In this document: in pieces, positions 16,261-24,287 of the stretch | Layout: each line of letters opens with the position of its first letter | How positions within the stretch are numbered: the stretch's first letter is position 1 | NCBI GenBank assembly: GCA_963579025.1 | Contig: CAUZFZ010000133.1 | Span: 1 to 31,092, forward strand | Direction of reading: 5' to 3' | DNA from: CAUZFZ01 sp963579025 | GTDB taxonomy: Bacteria > Planctomycetota > Planctomycetia > Planctomycetales > Planctomycetaceae | Length of the DNA: 31,092 nt | The notes under the pieces: model-generated | Told to the model about the DNA's origin: nothing | The model's input: only the letters and a program-made list of their open reading frames with translations | Database searches by the model: none | Translations under genes and position numbers: made by a program

Positions 16261-17319
16261 ATGCCCGGTTGCGGATACATGGGGTCGCTACTTCTTCGCT
16301 GGATTCTGCCGCCACTGTTATATGCTGCGGCAACATCGGTTTCAGGGCAGGATGCAGGCGGAATTGGAGAGAGTGAGCCCGATCCGTCTTACCAGCTTTC
16401 AAACCCACAGACGTATCGGTTTACGGTCTCGGTTCGTGTCGGGGCTGGGGGACAGCCTTTGCGGCGAGTTACCGCGATGGCTCCTGTTCCGATTGACTGG
16501 CGCGAGCAACAGGTGGAGTTGTTGAGCGAGGAGAAACCGCGCGGGGTCACGACGCGCGATGTCGCGTTGGCGAAGCACGCGGCTGTGATGTCGGTTCAGA
16601 TTCCCGTTATGCCGGCCGGCAGTGAAGCGGTTGTTGAGCGGGTTTATCGTGTGACTCGGCACGCGATTCGGTTCACTGGTGATCTCGATTCTTTGCAGGC
16701 GCCGGCTCGTGTTCCGGCTGATCTGCGGCAGTACCTGAGGGCTTCACCGGGAATCGAAACGACCGATCGGCAGATTCGGCAACTCGCGCAGAGGCTCAAA
16801 GACGAGGCTGGTGATGTGCAGACTGCCCGGGCGATGTTCGACTGGGTGCGCGAGCACGTCAAATACCGGCTCGACAAGTATCGCGGGGCTCGATTCGCTC
16901 TGACTGAGAAGATCGGCGATTGCGAAGACATGAGCGCTCTGTTCATCGCCCTGTGCCGTGTCGTCGGGATTCCCGCTCGGCTTGTCTGGGTCGAAGGGCA
17001 TGCGTACGCGGAGTTTTTTCTTGAAGATGCGGACGGTCACGGATACTGGATTCCGGCCCAACTTAACGGCCCCGCGTGGTTCGGGCGGATGACCGAGTAT
17101 CGAGTCATCCTGCAGAAAGGCGACCGTGTCCGAAATCCCGTCTCGCGCAAGTACGAGCACTATGCGCCGCAAACCCTGATCGCGTTCGGTGGCACGGCGA
17201 CTCTTGAAGTGAAATACACACGTCTTGAATCCGAAGATGCGGCGAACTCCTGTTCGGCGCGGGTCTCCGACCCCGCCGGAGACCCGACCGCAGGTCTCCC
17301 CGGTCATCGGCGCCATTGA
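16261..17319 (+). CDS. secreted transglutaminase-like (cysteine protease fold) protein
   Basis: ATG 16261 follows GGAGGG at good spacing, giving 352 residues; a GTG at 16246 is in frame but less likely. A signal peptide (SLLLRWILPPLLYAAATSVSG) leads. The transglutaminase core is clear: the nucleophile Cys221 in KIGDCEDMSALFIALCR, then GIPARLVWVEGHAYAEF with His247, then a GYWIPAQ strand. Such domains cleave or cross-link peptides; the substrate is unknown. The last 20 or so residues (SARVSDPAGDPTAGLPG) are encoded by a palindromic repeat array starting at 17261, so the original C terminus has probably been replaced or extended by the repeat. Confidence 0.88.
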   Translation: MPGCGYMGSLLLRWILPPLLYAAATSVSGQDAGGIGESEPDPSYQLSNPQTYRFTVSVRVGAGGQPLRRVTAMAPVPIDWREQQVELLSEEKPRGVTTRDVALAKHAAVMSVQIPVMPAGSEAVVERVYRVTRHAIRFTGDLDSLQAPARVPADLRQYLRASPGIETTDRQIRQLAQRLKDEAGDVQTARAMFDWVREHVKYRLDKYRGARFALTEKIGDCEDMSALFIALCRVVGIPARLVWVEGHAYAEFFLEDADGHGYWIPAQLNGPAWFGRMTEYRVILQKGDRVRNPVSRKYEHYAPQTLIAFGGTATLEVKYTRLESEDAANSCSARVSDPAGDPTAGLPGHRRH

Positions 17320-17421
17320 CGTTTCGCTCATCGACCCGGGAGACCTGCGGTCAACGCAGTGGCGAGGTCGGGAGACCGGCGCCAAGCGTGCGATCGGGAG
17401 GCCGGCGCCAAACGTGTGATC
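17261..17421. repeat. palindromic and tandem repeat cluster overlapping the end of the transglutaminase-like gene
   Basis: Three elements abut. First, a hairpin GGGTCTCCG (17261-17269) with CGGAGACCC (17277-17285). Second, a 15-bp perfect inverted repeat: GACCGCAGGTCTCCC at 17286-17300 with GGGAGACCTGCGGTC at 17338-17352. Third, a 26-bp direct repeat, 17370-17395 and 17396-17421, differing at three bases. All share GGTCTCC/GGAGACC cores. It may serve as a terminator or be a REP-like dispersed element; the first part is translated. Confidence 0.85.
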
Positions 17422-17584
17422 GACCGAAGTCGCGAAACGATCCAGAATTACGAGATTCGCTGTAATTCCACCTGCGAGTTCACGTTTCCTTATGATTCGT
17501 TCGTCAGACTTCGGCGATCAAAACCTGGTGTTGTGAACGCCACATTCTTTGCAGATCACAAGGGCACCCCTCGGAAACATCGAA

Positions 17585-18529
17585 ATGAAGATCCTCTCAC
17601 TGTGCTGCGTGGCAGCCGTGACGTTCGCCACATTCGCGTATTCTCAGGCACCGCGCGACGGTCGTCAGGATGGTCGGCCAGAACCGCCACCACCACGTGG
17701 TGATCGCCCGGACGATCGACCGGGACCACCGCCGCCACGCGGGGATCGACCGGGTGCCCCGCCTCGAGACCCATTCCTGCAGCTCTTCGACACGGACGGC
17801 AATGATGAAATCTCCACGAAGGAGATTGAAGCCGCCGTGGCGATCCTGAAGAAACTGGACCGCGACGGAAACGGAGTCCTGACACGGCACGAGCTGCCCC
17901 GACCTCCTCGCCCGGGAGACGAACAGCGCGGAGGAGCCGATCGAGATGACCGCCCTGCCCCTCGCGGTGACGACAGAAACCGTGAGCAGAATGCCGAAAA
18001 AAGAGCGAATGCGCCGGCGGGCACGGTGTTCTTCGACGGTGGCTACGAAACCGAACGTGTCGATCGCGGTCGGCCGGTGTCGCTGATCGCCGCGGCTTTG
18101 GGCGTGAAGTCCGAGGTCTTTCGCCAGGCGTTCAGCGGCGTGACTCCTGCCAGAGGCGGCGATCCTTCGGCGGCCCAGGCGCGGGCCAACAAGAAGGTTC
18201 TGATAGACGCGTTGGGCAAACACGGCATCAGCAACGAGCGACTTGATGCTGTTTCAAACTACTACCGCTACAACGGCGCTGCTGGCGAAGTCTGGCGACG
18301 AACTCCCGCAACTGCGAAGGCCATCATCAGGAACGGCGATGTCATCGGATTCATCATCACCAATCCCGGCGCCGGATACACGACAGCGCCAACAATCACG
18401 GTCGCGGGTTACGGCAACGTCAGAGCCAGAGCCACGATTGAATTCACTAAGGATTTCAAAACGAATGGCCGAGTGAGAACGCTGACTATCGTGACCGGTG
18501 GTAGTGGGAGTGAACCAACGCGCCGCTGA
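17585..18529 (+). CDS. secreted EF-hand protein
   Basis: ATG 17585 starts a signal peptide (MKILSLCCVAAVTFATFAYSQ); an upstream alternative start at 17549 would bury it. After a Pro/Arg/Asp-rich linker with repeated PPPPRGDRP blocks come two EF-hand loops: DTDGNDEISTKE starting at residue 69 and DRDGNGVLTRHE at 92, with the usual Asp/Asn/Glu ligands. A second charged linker leads to a C-terminal domain (FFDGGYETE, then a helical part, then a Gly-rich beta part GFIITNPGAGYTTAPTITV) of a type seen in planctomycete secreted proteins, function unknown. Calcium binding is a confident family inference; the partner is not known. It ends 46 bases from the convergent JetC-like gene. Confidence 0.85.
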   Translation: MKILSLCCVAAVTFATFAYSQAPRDGRQDGRPEPPPPRGDRPDDRPGPPPPRGDRPGAPPRDPFLQLFDTDGNDEISTKEIEAAVAILKKLDRDGNGVLTRHELPRPPRPGDEQRGGADRDDRPAPRGDDRNREQNAEKRANAPAGTVFFDGGYETERVDRGRPVSLIAAALGVKSEVFRQAFSGVTPARGGDPSAAQARANKKVLIDALGKHGISNERLDAVSNYYRYNGAAGEVWRRTPATAKAIIRNGDVIGFIITNPGAGYTTAPTITVAGYGNVRARATIEFTKDFKTNGRVRTLTIVTGGSGSEPTRR

Positions 18530-18575
18530 CGCACGTCAGTGAGTTGCGGAGACCCGTCCTGTTGGCGAGTTGCGG

Positions 18576-21500
18576 CTACCTCGGACGTCGCGGCCGGTGC
18601 GTTTCCGTGGTGCTGCCGCTCATATCGACTTCGTCGCGGAACTCGCGGGCTGTCATCTGGTGAATCTGCGAGTAGTTCTGGTCGTCCTTGGTCGAGAGCA
18701 GGTAGCAGCCGACGTACGGTTGTGTGATCCTGGCTTTCGCATCCAGCGGGGCCACGATCAGTAACTGCAGACCAAACTGCTGAAACAGATCGAGAGCGTA
18801 TTGCGCATACTGGTCATCGATCTTTGAAAACATCTCATCGACGACCACGAAGTGCAGTCGGTCGCTGACCTCGCGGTAGGGATCGATGTCGTACTGGTAG
18901 GCGATCGCGGCGACCAGAATTGTGAACGCCAGTTTGGCTTTTTCTCCACCCGACTGGCCGGCGCTGTCCTGATAGTAGCTGCGACCTTCGCCGGTCTCGT
19001 CGTCGATCTCGCATGCGGCGAAGTCGAACCAGTTCCGTACGTCGGTCACTCGATCCCGCCAGCGGCTTTCTTCTTTCAGCCGACCGATCAGCTTCTCGAT
19101 CTCGACGAAGCGTGCCTCGTCGGCTTCCGGCGTACCGTCGAAGCTGCTGTTCAGACATTCCAGCAGTGTCTGGCGAAAGGTCGTGACTTCCGCATCCCGG
19201 ACGAGTTTCGCTTCCAGTCGCATGTGTGTTCCCGTCTTCCAGGGAATGCGTGACAGCGATTCGTTCAACAGGTCGATACGGTCTTCAATCGTGTCACGTT
19301 CCTGATCGAGTTCCGTGTGCAGCAATTGAATCTCGCGCGTGACTTTGTCGTTCAGTCGTTCGCGGAATCGTTGCGTATGCTCAGGCAGTCCTTCTGCTTC
19401 AACCTCATCGAGCCGTCCCAGGAAGCTCGCCAGATACTCAACACCGGGCTCCAGGTCCGTCGTTTCCTCGGGGCAATGCCTGAGAAACTGCGACATGGCT
19501 CTGAGCAGCCCACTCCGAACGGGAGCGAGTTCATCCGCAAGACGATCGATGTCGGCGCGGCGTTCGTCCTTGAAGGCTGACTCACGCTGAATCACATCCT
19601 GGACGCTTAGCGGCTGATCTTCGAGACAGGCATCGACCGCGTCGAATGATTCCTGATGCGCCGCCAGTGTTTCGTCGGCTTCACGCGTTTCGAGAACGCG
19701 AAATGAATTCTCGATCATCTGCTCGCCGGATTGGATTTGGCGTTTCAGATCTCCCTGTTGCTCGATTGTCTGCCGCTTCTGCTGTTCCAATGCCTGATTG
19801 TGCTGCTGGCGTTCCGCCAGCGTTTTCTCCAGAAGCCGAATCGTCTTGTTGCCTTTCTTCAGACCTCGAAGTTCGCGCTCAAGCTGATCGATCGCAGTTT
19901 CGTGGGCAGCGAAGTTGATCGCCTCGAAGTCTGAAAATCCCATTGCCTGCTCGATCGCCGTCTGACGAACACGCACTGCGGCAAGCTGGCTGTCGAGTTG
20001 TTCGATCTGCCGGTCGAGAACGCCAATCTGCTGCTGCTGCCGTTCGATCGACTCAAGCAGTCGACGTTTCTTTTCGCGGTTGTCCCAGCCGAGCACGAAG
20101 TTGCGAGCATCGACGGACCGGTCGCGATCGTCCTTGCTGTGCCGGACTGATCCATTCTTCACGTGCCGGGTACGCGTCATCGCCCGGCCGTGATACTTCT
20201 GAAACTCCTCGATCGTTTCACAGCAGCGGTAATCGAAACGGCCTTCCAGTTCGGCTCGTACCCACGGCAACAGCGGATGCCCCGACTTGAACTCCAGCTT
20301 CTGAGCCATTGACTGCGGATGTGGCACGGGAGCGTTCTTCGTACTGCTCCGCTTTCCGACTTTCAGGTACACGAGTTTCTGCCCGCGATTCCGACTATCG
20401 CGCAGTCGCGTTCGCTCGACGTATTCACTGACCGACCGATAACACCGCTCTGGCACGAGCAGGCTGAGCGCGAAGCCTCGCAACTCCAGTTCGATCGAGC
20501 TCTCCCACGACTGTTCCTCGGGGCGGACGGCGATCAGTTCCGCGGCGAACGGCAGGTCGCGGATCGAGTAACCAAGCTCGTCGCACAACTGTTGTCGGAC
20601 TTCGGCGATCCACTCGGGGAGATTCCCCTGACGTCGCTGCAGCGCCGCCAGTTCGTGCTCGTCGTCACGCAGCGTTCTGGCCAGCGTAGCGCGTTCCACG
20701 TTGCGTTCATCACGCTGCTGTTGAGTATCAGCCGTTGACTGTTGAAGCTCCAACTGCAGTGACGACAGCAACTCGCGCACTTCGTCCAGCGTCTTCTCGT
20801 CCGCGACATGCCGGGCAACGTTTGCCTGTTCGAGGGTCCGATGCAGCCGGTCCGACTCGCCACGTTTTCTGGCAAGGTGTGCCTGTTCCACACGGATCAG
20901 ACTCGGGATTTCCCGCAGTCGTTCTCCGCCGGCCAGCTCGATCTCATTGAGCAGACGGCGACACTCGTCCTGCACCTCACAAATCGATTCTGTCAGCCGC
21001 TCCTCTTTCTCTTGCAGTTCGTCCCGTTCTTCCTTCAGCCGATCGCACTCGGGCATGAACAAGTCGATGCGTTTCTGACAGAAGAACGAATCAGCCGCGT
21101 CAAAGATTCTGCGGGCCCGATCAAGCTGCACCGACTGGCGTGCGTATTTCTCACCCTGCTCGCGCACAGGCAACAGCAGCTCATGCTGACGCCGGACGCG
21201 CAGCAGCGACTGCCAGGCTTCGTTGAGCTGATTGAAGTGTCCCAGCAGCCGATCGATTTTTTCATTCCACGGTTTCGCTTCCAGCATCTGCTCGCGGATG
21301 AATTTCGTCAGACCTCCGATGTCCTTCATCGCGACCGTCTGATTGAACAGGTCCATCGCCAGGTCCTGCACACCGGTCTGCTTTTTCAGCCAGCCGAAGT
21401 ACTCGGTGTAACTGGTCGTCACGCGGAAGCCACGTTGTTTCAACTCTGACTTGAGACGATCGCTGGTGCGCAGCCCGCCCAGATCTTCGTGAATCGAGCG

Positions 21501-21986
21501 TTCGTCCGGGCTCATGCAGTAGATCTTGTCCGCCTTGCCATCGGCAGTGATGTACAGGACCTGAGCCAGTGTGAAGACGCGATGTGTCTGCGCGTTGCGG
21601 AAACACGCCAGCAGAATCGAACAGTGCTTACCGTCGGGCCGATGGAACCGAGAGACCGCGCGGTTGTCGTCTTCGCCACTCTGATGATCGTAGGCGCCTT
21701 TGACATACGTCCGCAGGTCGCGTTCCTGTTTCTTTGCTCCGGCCGCGACGTTGTAGTTGCGTACTTGAGGCCGCACGAGCAGCGTCAGCAACGCATCCAC
21801 CAGCGTCGACTTGCCTGTTCCGTTCCGGCCGATCAGCAGAGTCGTGTTGCCTTCCGGCGCAACCGAGTAGATGCGACCGCGGTGCTCGTTGTTGACGCTG
21901 TCAAACGTGCCCCAGTTGCAGACTTCAAGTTTGTGCAGCCGAAATCCCTGCTGCGTTGCCACTGCGGTGGCCAGTGATTCGCTCAT
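18576..21986 (-). CDS. jetC: SMC-like ATPase of a Wadjet/Mks system (JetC/MksB)
   Basis: I chose ATG 21986, whose ATGA overlaps the JetB stop; the open frame extends upstream to 22244 but that part lies across jetB. The 1136-residue product has an N-terminal head (LHKLEVCNWGTFDSVN) with Walker A GRNGTGKST at 53-61, long coiled coils with a hinge-like globular region in the middle, and a C-terminal head with ABC signature SGGEK at 1012-1016 and Walker B VVVDEMFSKID with catalytic-type Glu1051. All ATPase motifs are intact. JetC/MksB forms a ring-shaped motor with kleisin JetA and KITE protein JetB; in Wadjet it extrudes plasmid DNA loops and JetD cuts them. It is the last gene of the operon here. 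Confidence 0.93.
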   Translation of the reverse strand: MSESLATAVATQQGFRLHKLEVCNWGTFDSVNNEHRGRIYSVAPEGNTTLLIGRNGTGKSTLVDALLTLLVRPQVRNYNVAAGAKKQERDLRTYVKGAYDHQSGEDDNRAVSRFHRPDGKHCSILLACFRNAQTHRVFTLAQVLYITADGKADKIYCMSPDERSIHEDLGGLRTSDRLKSELKQRGFRVTTSYTEYFGWLKKQTGVQDLAMDLFNQTVAMKDIGGLTKFIREQMLEAKPWNEKIDRLLGHFNQLNEAWQSLLRVRRQHELLLPVREQGEKYARQSVQLDRARRIFDAADSFFCQKRIDLFMPECDRLKEERDELQEKEERLTESICEVQDECRRLLNEIELAGGERLREIPSLIRVEQAHLARKRGESDRLHRTLEQANVARHVADEKTLDEVRELLSSLQLELQQSTADTQQQRDERNVERATLARTLRDDEHELAALQRRQGNLPEWIAEVRQQLCDELGYSIRDLPFAAELIAVRPEEQSWESSIELELRGFALSLLVPERCYRSVSEYVERTRLRDSRNRGQKLVYLKVGKRSSTKNAPVPHPQSMAQKLEFKSGHPLLPWVRAELEGRFDYRCCETIEEFQKYHGRAMTRTRHVKNGSVRHSKDDRDRSVDARNFVLGWDNREKKRRLLESIERQQQQIGVLDRQIEQLDSQLAAVRVRQTAIEQAMGFSDFEAINFAAHETAIDQLERELRGLKKGNKTIRLLEKTLAERQQHNQALEQQKRQTIEQQGDLKRQIQSGEQMIENSFRVLETREADETLAAHQESFDAVDACLEDQPLSVQDVIQRESAFKDERRADIDRLADELAPVRSGLLRAMSQFLRHCPEETTDLEPGVEYLASFLGRLDEVEAEGLPEHTQRFRERLNDKVTREIQLLHTELDQERDTIEDRIDLLNESLSRIPWKTGTHMRLEAKLVRDAEVTTFRQTLLECLNSSFDGTPEADEARFVEIEKLIGRLKEESRWRDRVTDVRNWFDFAACEIDDETGEGRSYYQDSAGQSGGEKAKLAFTILVAAIAYQYDIDPYREVSDRLHFVVVDEMFSKIDDQYAQYALDLFQQFGLQLLIVAPLDAKARITQPYVGCYLLSTKDDQNYSQIHQMTAREFRDEVDMSGSTTETHRPRRPR

Positions 21987-22594
21987 GAGTTGCCGCTCTT
22001 TGCTCGTCTTGCTGCTGTCAGGAACTGCTCCTTCAGTGATTCGAGATCCGCCGCTGTCACTCGCGCCTTGAGAATCCTGCGAATCTCCCACTCCTCGGGA
22101 TTCTCGTTCACCTTGCGCACGAACTTCAATTCGTCGAGTGTTCTCAGATGACGATCGAGGTCCCGCCGCTGTTTCACTTCGTCCTCGGCCGGCGGAAAGA
22201 ACATCTTCCATTGCTCGTACAGTTCCGCCGCCAGAATCACGCACCGTTCGTTCTGCACTTCCTCGTCTTCGAACCGCCTTAACTCCTCACGCAGTAGAAC
22301 ACACAACAGCGACGCGCCGTAGCTGAGCGGTGTGTTTCGTGTCAGCTTTGGTACGCCCTCGTACTCGCGCGGCAGTTCTTCAGCCGTCAGTTGTTTCAGG
22401 TACGCGAAGCCGTCCGGATGGTCGACAATCAACTGCAGGGCAATGCGACCGAAGTATTCGTCAAGCGTCGATCGGTGGTTGAGGATTTGATTCCATGTGG
22501 TCTCGTCGTCGTGATACACGACTCCCTGCAGCAGCCGGACGGCAGCCGCGCTCCACTCCCGGAATTCCGGCAATTCGACAGTCCGGTCATCCAT
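21983..22594 (-). CDS. jetB: JetB/MksE-like KITE subunit (DUF4194)
   Basis: This 203-residue acidic protein lies between the kleisin-like and SMC-like genes, overlapping JetA by one base (TGATG) and JetC by four (ATGA), so the three subunits are translationally coupled. Its size, position and content (helical winged-helix-type features, for example TPLSYGASLLCVLLREELRRFED and the C-terminal WEIRRILKARVTAADLE) match the DUF4194 family that dimerises and binds the kleisin in MksBEF and Wadjet complexes. I assign it mainly from the family pattern plus gene order. No unusual features or missing parts are apparent. Confidence 0.88.
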   Translation of the reverse strand: MDDRTVELPEFREWSAAAVRLLQGVVYHDDETTWNQILNHRSTLDEYFGRIALQLIVDHPDGFAYLKQLTAEELPREYEGVPKLTRNTPLSYGASLLCVLLREELRRFEDEEVQNERCVILAAELYEQWKMFFPPAEDEVKQRRDLDRHLRTLDELKFVRKVNENPEEWEIRRILKARVTAADLESLKEQFLTAARRAKSGNS

Positions 22595-24054
22595 CAGAAC
22601 ACACTCCGCTCAACAAACGTGACGACCGGAACTGTCAGCGCGATCGCCGGTTCCTCACCGACCGGCGGCACGATGATCTCTTCGGATGCATCGTCCGTAA
22701 TCAGATGCCCGTCCTCACTGGCGACCTGCAGATAACCGACCACATCCAGTACGCCGGCTGCTGGCGGATGCTGATCGAGTACTTCACTCAAACGCACACT
22801 GCCCCGTTTCGCGAGCATTCCGTCGATGGTCGATCGGAAACCTGTCAGATCAAGCTGTTGCATTCGGGCGAAGTCAGCGAACGCGGCGCGACCTTCGTCC
22901 GTGTCGCCCGAGTGTTCCGTCAGATCAATCCTGTCAAACTCCGGCGGCTCGGTCCACAGTGTGCGGGATAGCGGAAGACGGACGGCCGTTCTCGTTGCCA
23001 CTCGCAGCCGCACGTTGTCGACGGGCGGCTGGTCGGCCATGCCTCCGGCCAGCCCGCGAATGTCTCGTAATAGTTCGGCAACTCGCTGTCGTTCCTTCTG
23101 AGCTCGTACATCCAGCAGGCGGCGCAATGTCGACGACAGCCGCCGCTCCGTATGCGTCACCTTGCCAGCCTCGGACAGCAGCACCGACTTCATGCGACGG
23201 ACTGTCTCGAGCCCTTCGGTCTGCGTGCGCAGTTCCGGGATGCGGGAAATCTGGTGAATGATCGACCGCAGTCGTTCCTGTTGCTGCGGCGACTGGATGA
23301 AGTCGAAGAACTCGTAAAAGCTGACGCCCTGATCGTCCTGTCGCAGCTCGTCTTCGGCGTCGAGTGCTCCGCCCAGGATACCGCCGCGCGAATCGAGTCC
23401 CTGAATCTGGCGCTGCTGCACCTGCTGCGTGATCGCCCGAAACCGCTCCTCGACCGCGCGAAAGTCTCCCTGCAGTTGTTTCAGTAACGACACCGCCGTT
23501 GCAAACTGCTCACGCAGTCTGGCCGGGTGATAAGCGGCCACGGATCCGTCGGCTTCGATCTGTGCGATCTCCGCGTCAATCTCATCTCGCTGATGACGCA
23601 GATGATCGAGATGCACGCCGGGATCGCCGGACGCGCCAATGACAAGACTCTCCAGCGTATCGATCACCAGTCGCAGCCGGCATTCCGTCCCGACGAAATC
23701 AAGCTCCGTATCGTGATGGCGATCAAGGAACTCGATCGCCTGCTCGGCCGCTGGCGTCAGCTGATAAACGGCGTCCTGTGAAGAATCCTGCCATGAGCGT
23801 TTGATCCACCGCTGCTCGCGCCATTCGGCCAGGTACGTCGAAGCCGGACTGGTCATTCGATCGGGCCACGATTCCTGCACGTCCTCCTGGAACGTCACCA
23901 GCGCCGCCAGTAGTTCAGACTCGGGAAGTGAAATCGTTCCTTTCGATTTGAACTGATCATGCAGAAAGCTGACCACAAACGCGGCATTCCCGGCGCGCAG
24001 CAGTTTGGCTGCCGGCGAAGAGTCGAAGTAGACAAGCAACGTCGCGAGATTCAT
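22594..24054 (-). CDS. jetA: JetA/MksF-like kleisin subunit (DUF3375)
   Basis: This 486-residue protein starts with MNLATLLVYFDSSPAAKLLR and contains the features of DUF3375: an N-terminal winged-helix-like region (about 1-120), a long helical, coiled-coil middle (about 140-240), a conserved SFYEFFDFIQSPQQQERLR stretch near residue 260, and a C-terminal beta/winged region. JetA is the kleisin that bridges the two JetC heads and carries JetB. It is the first gene of the operon; the upstream neighbour is the sulfatase on the same strand, about 230 bases away across a palindrome, so the operon promoter probably lies in 24055-24287. Confidence 0.9.
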   Translation of the reverse strand: MNLATLLVYFDSSPAAKLLRAGNAAFVVSFLHDQFKSKGTISLPESELLAALVTFQEDVQESWPDRMTSPASTYLAEWREQRWIKRSWQDSSQDAVYQLTPAAEQAIEFLDRHHDTELDFVGTECRLRLVIDTLESLVIGASGDPGVHLDHLRHQRDEIDAEIAQIEADGSVAAYHPARLREQFATAVSLLKQLQGDFRAVEERFRAITQQVQQRQIQGLDSRGGILGGALDAEDELRQDDQGVSFYEFFDFIQSPQQQERLRSIIHQISRIPELRTQTEGLETVRRMKSVLLSEAGKVTHTERRLSSTLRRLLDVRAQKERQRVAELLRDIRGLAGGMADQPPVDNVRLRVATRTAVRLPLSRTLWTEPPEFDRIDLTEHSGDTDEGRAAFADFARMQQLDLTGFRSTIDGMLAKRGSVRLSEVLDQHPPAAGVLDVVGYLQVASEDGHLITDDASEEIIVPPVGEEPAIALTVPVVTFVERSVF

Positions 24055-24192
24055 CGCACCACTATACCGATGCCGCGAAAGTTTCGATGCTCAGCCGCCT
24101 ATTCCGGCCACCCCCGGAACGGGGACCCTTCATACGGCCGGCGCAGTTTGCCCAACCGCTACCGCTCGTGAGGGCCTGGTTTCCGTCCCGTG

Positions 24193-24273
24193 GTAGGCCG
24201 GAACAAGCTCCGCGCAGTTCCGGCAGCGATTGAGCGAACGTGCCGGAACAGCGCTGCGCTTGTTCCGGCCTAC
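24193..24273. repeat. nested inverted repeat between jetA and sulfatase
   Basis: GTAGGCCGGAACAAGC (24193-24208) is the exact reverse complement of 24258-24273. Nested inside, GTTCCGGCA (24217-24225) pairs with TGCCGGAAC (24241-24249). The structure could form a long cruciform or RNA hairpin and stop transcription from the sulfatase before jetA. It resembles dispersed intergenic elements and contains no open reading frame of note. Confidence 0.85.
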
Positions 24274-24287
24274 GTTTATCATCCCGG

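Noticed and set aside
18526..18539. Terminator hairpin CTGACG/CGTCAG after the EF-hand gene
   Set aside because: The stem is only 5-6 bp with almost no loop and no U-run, and it includes the stop codon; too weak to call.
20808..21449. Long plus-strand open frame within the SMC-like gene
   Set aside because: It is antisense to the coiled coil of jetC and shows only biased composition, with no domain or ribosome site.
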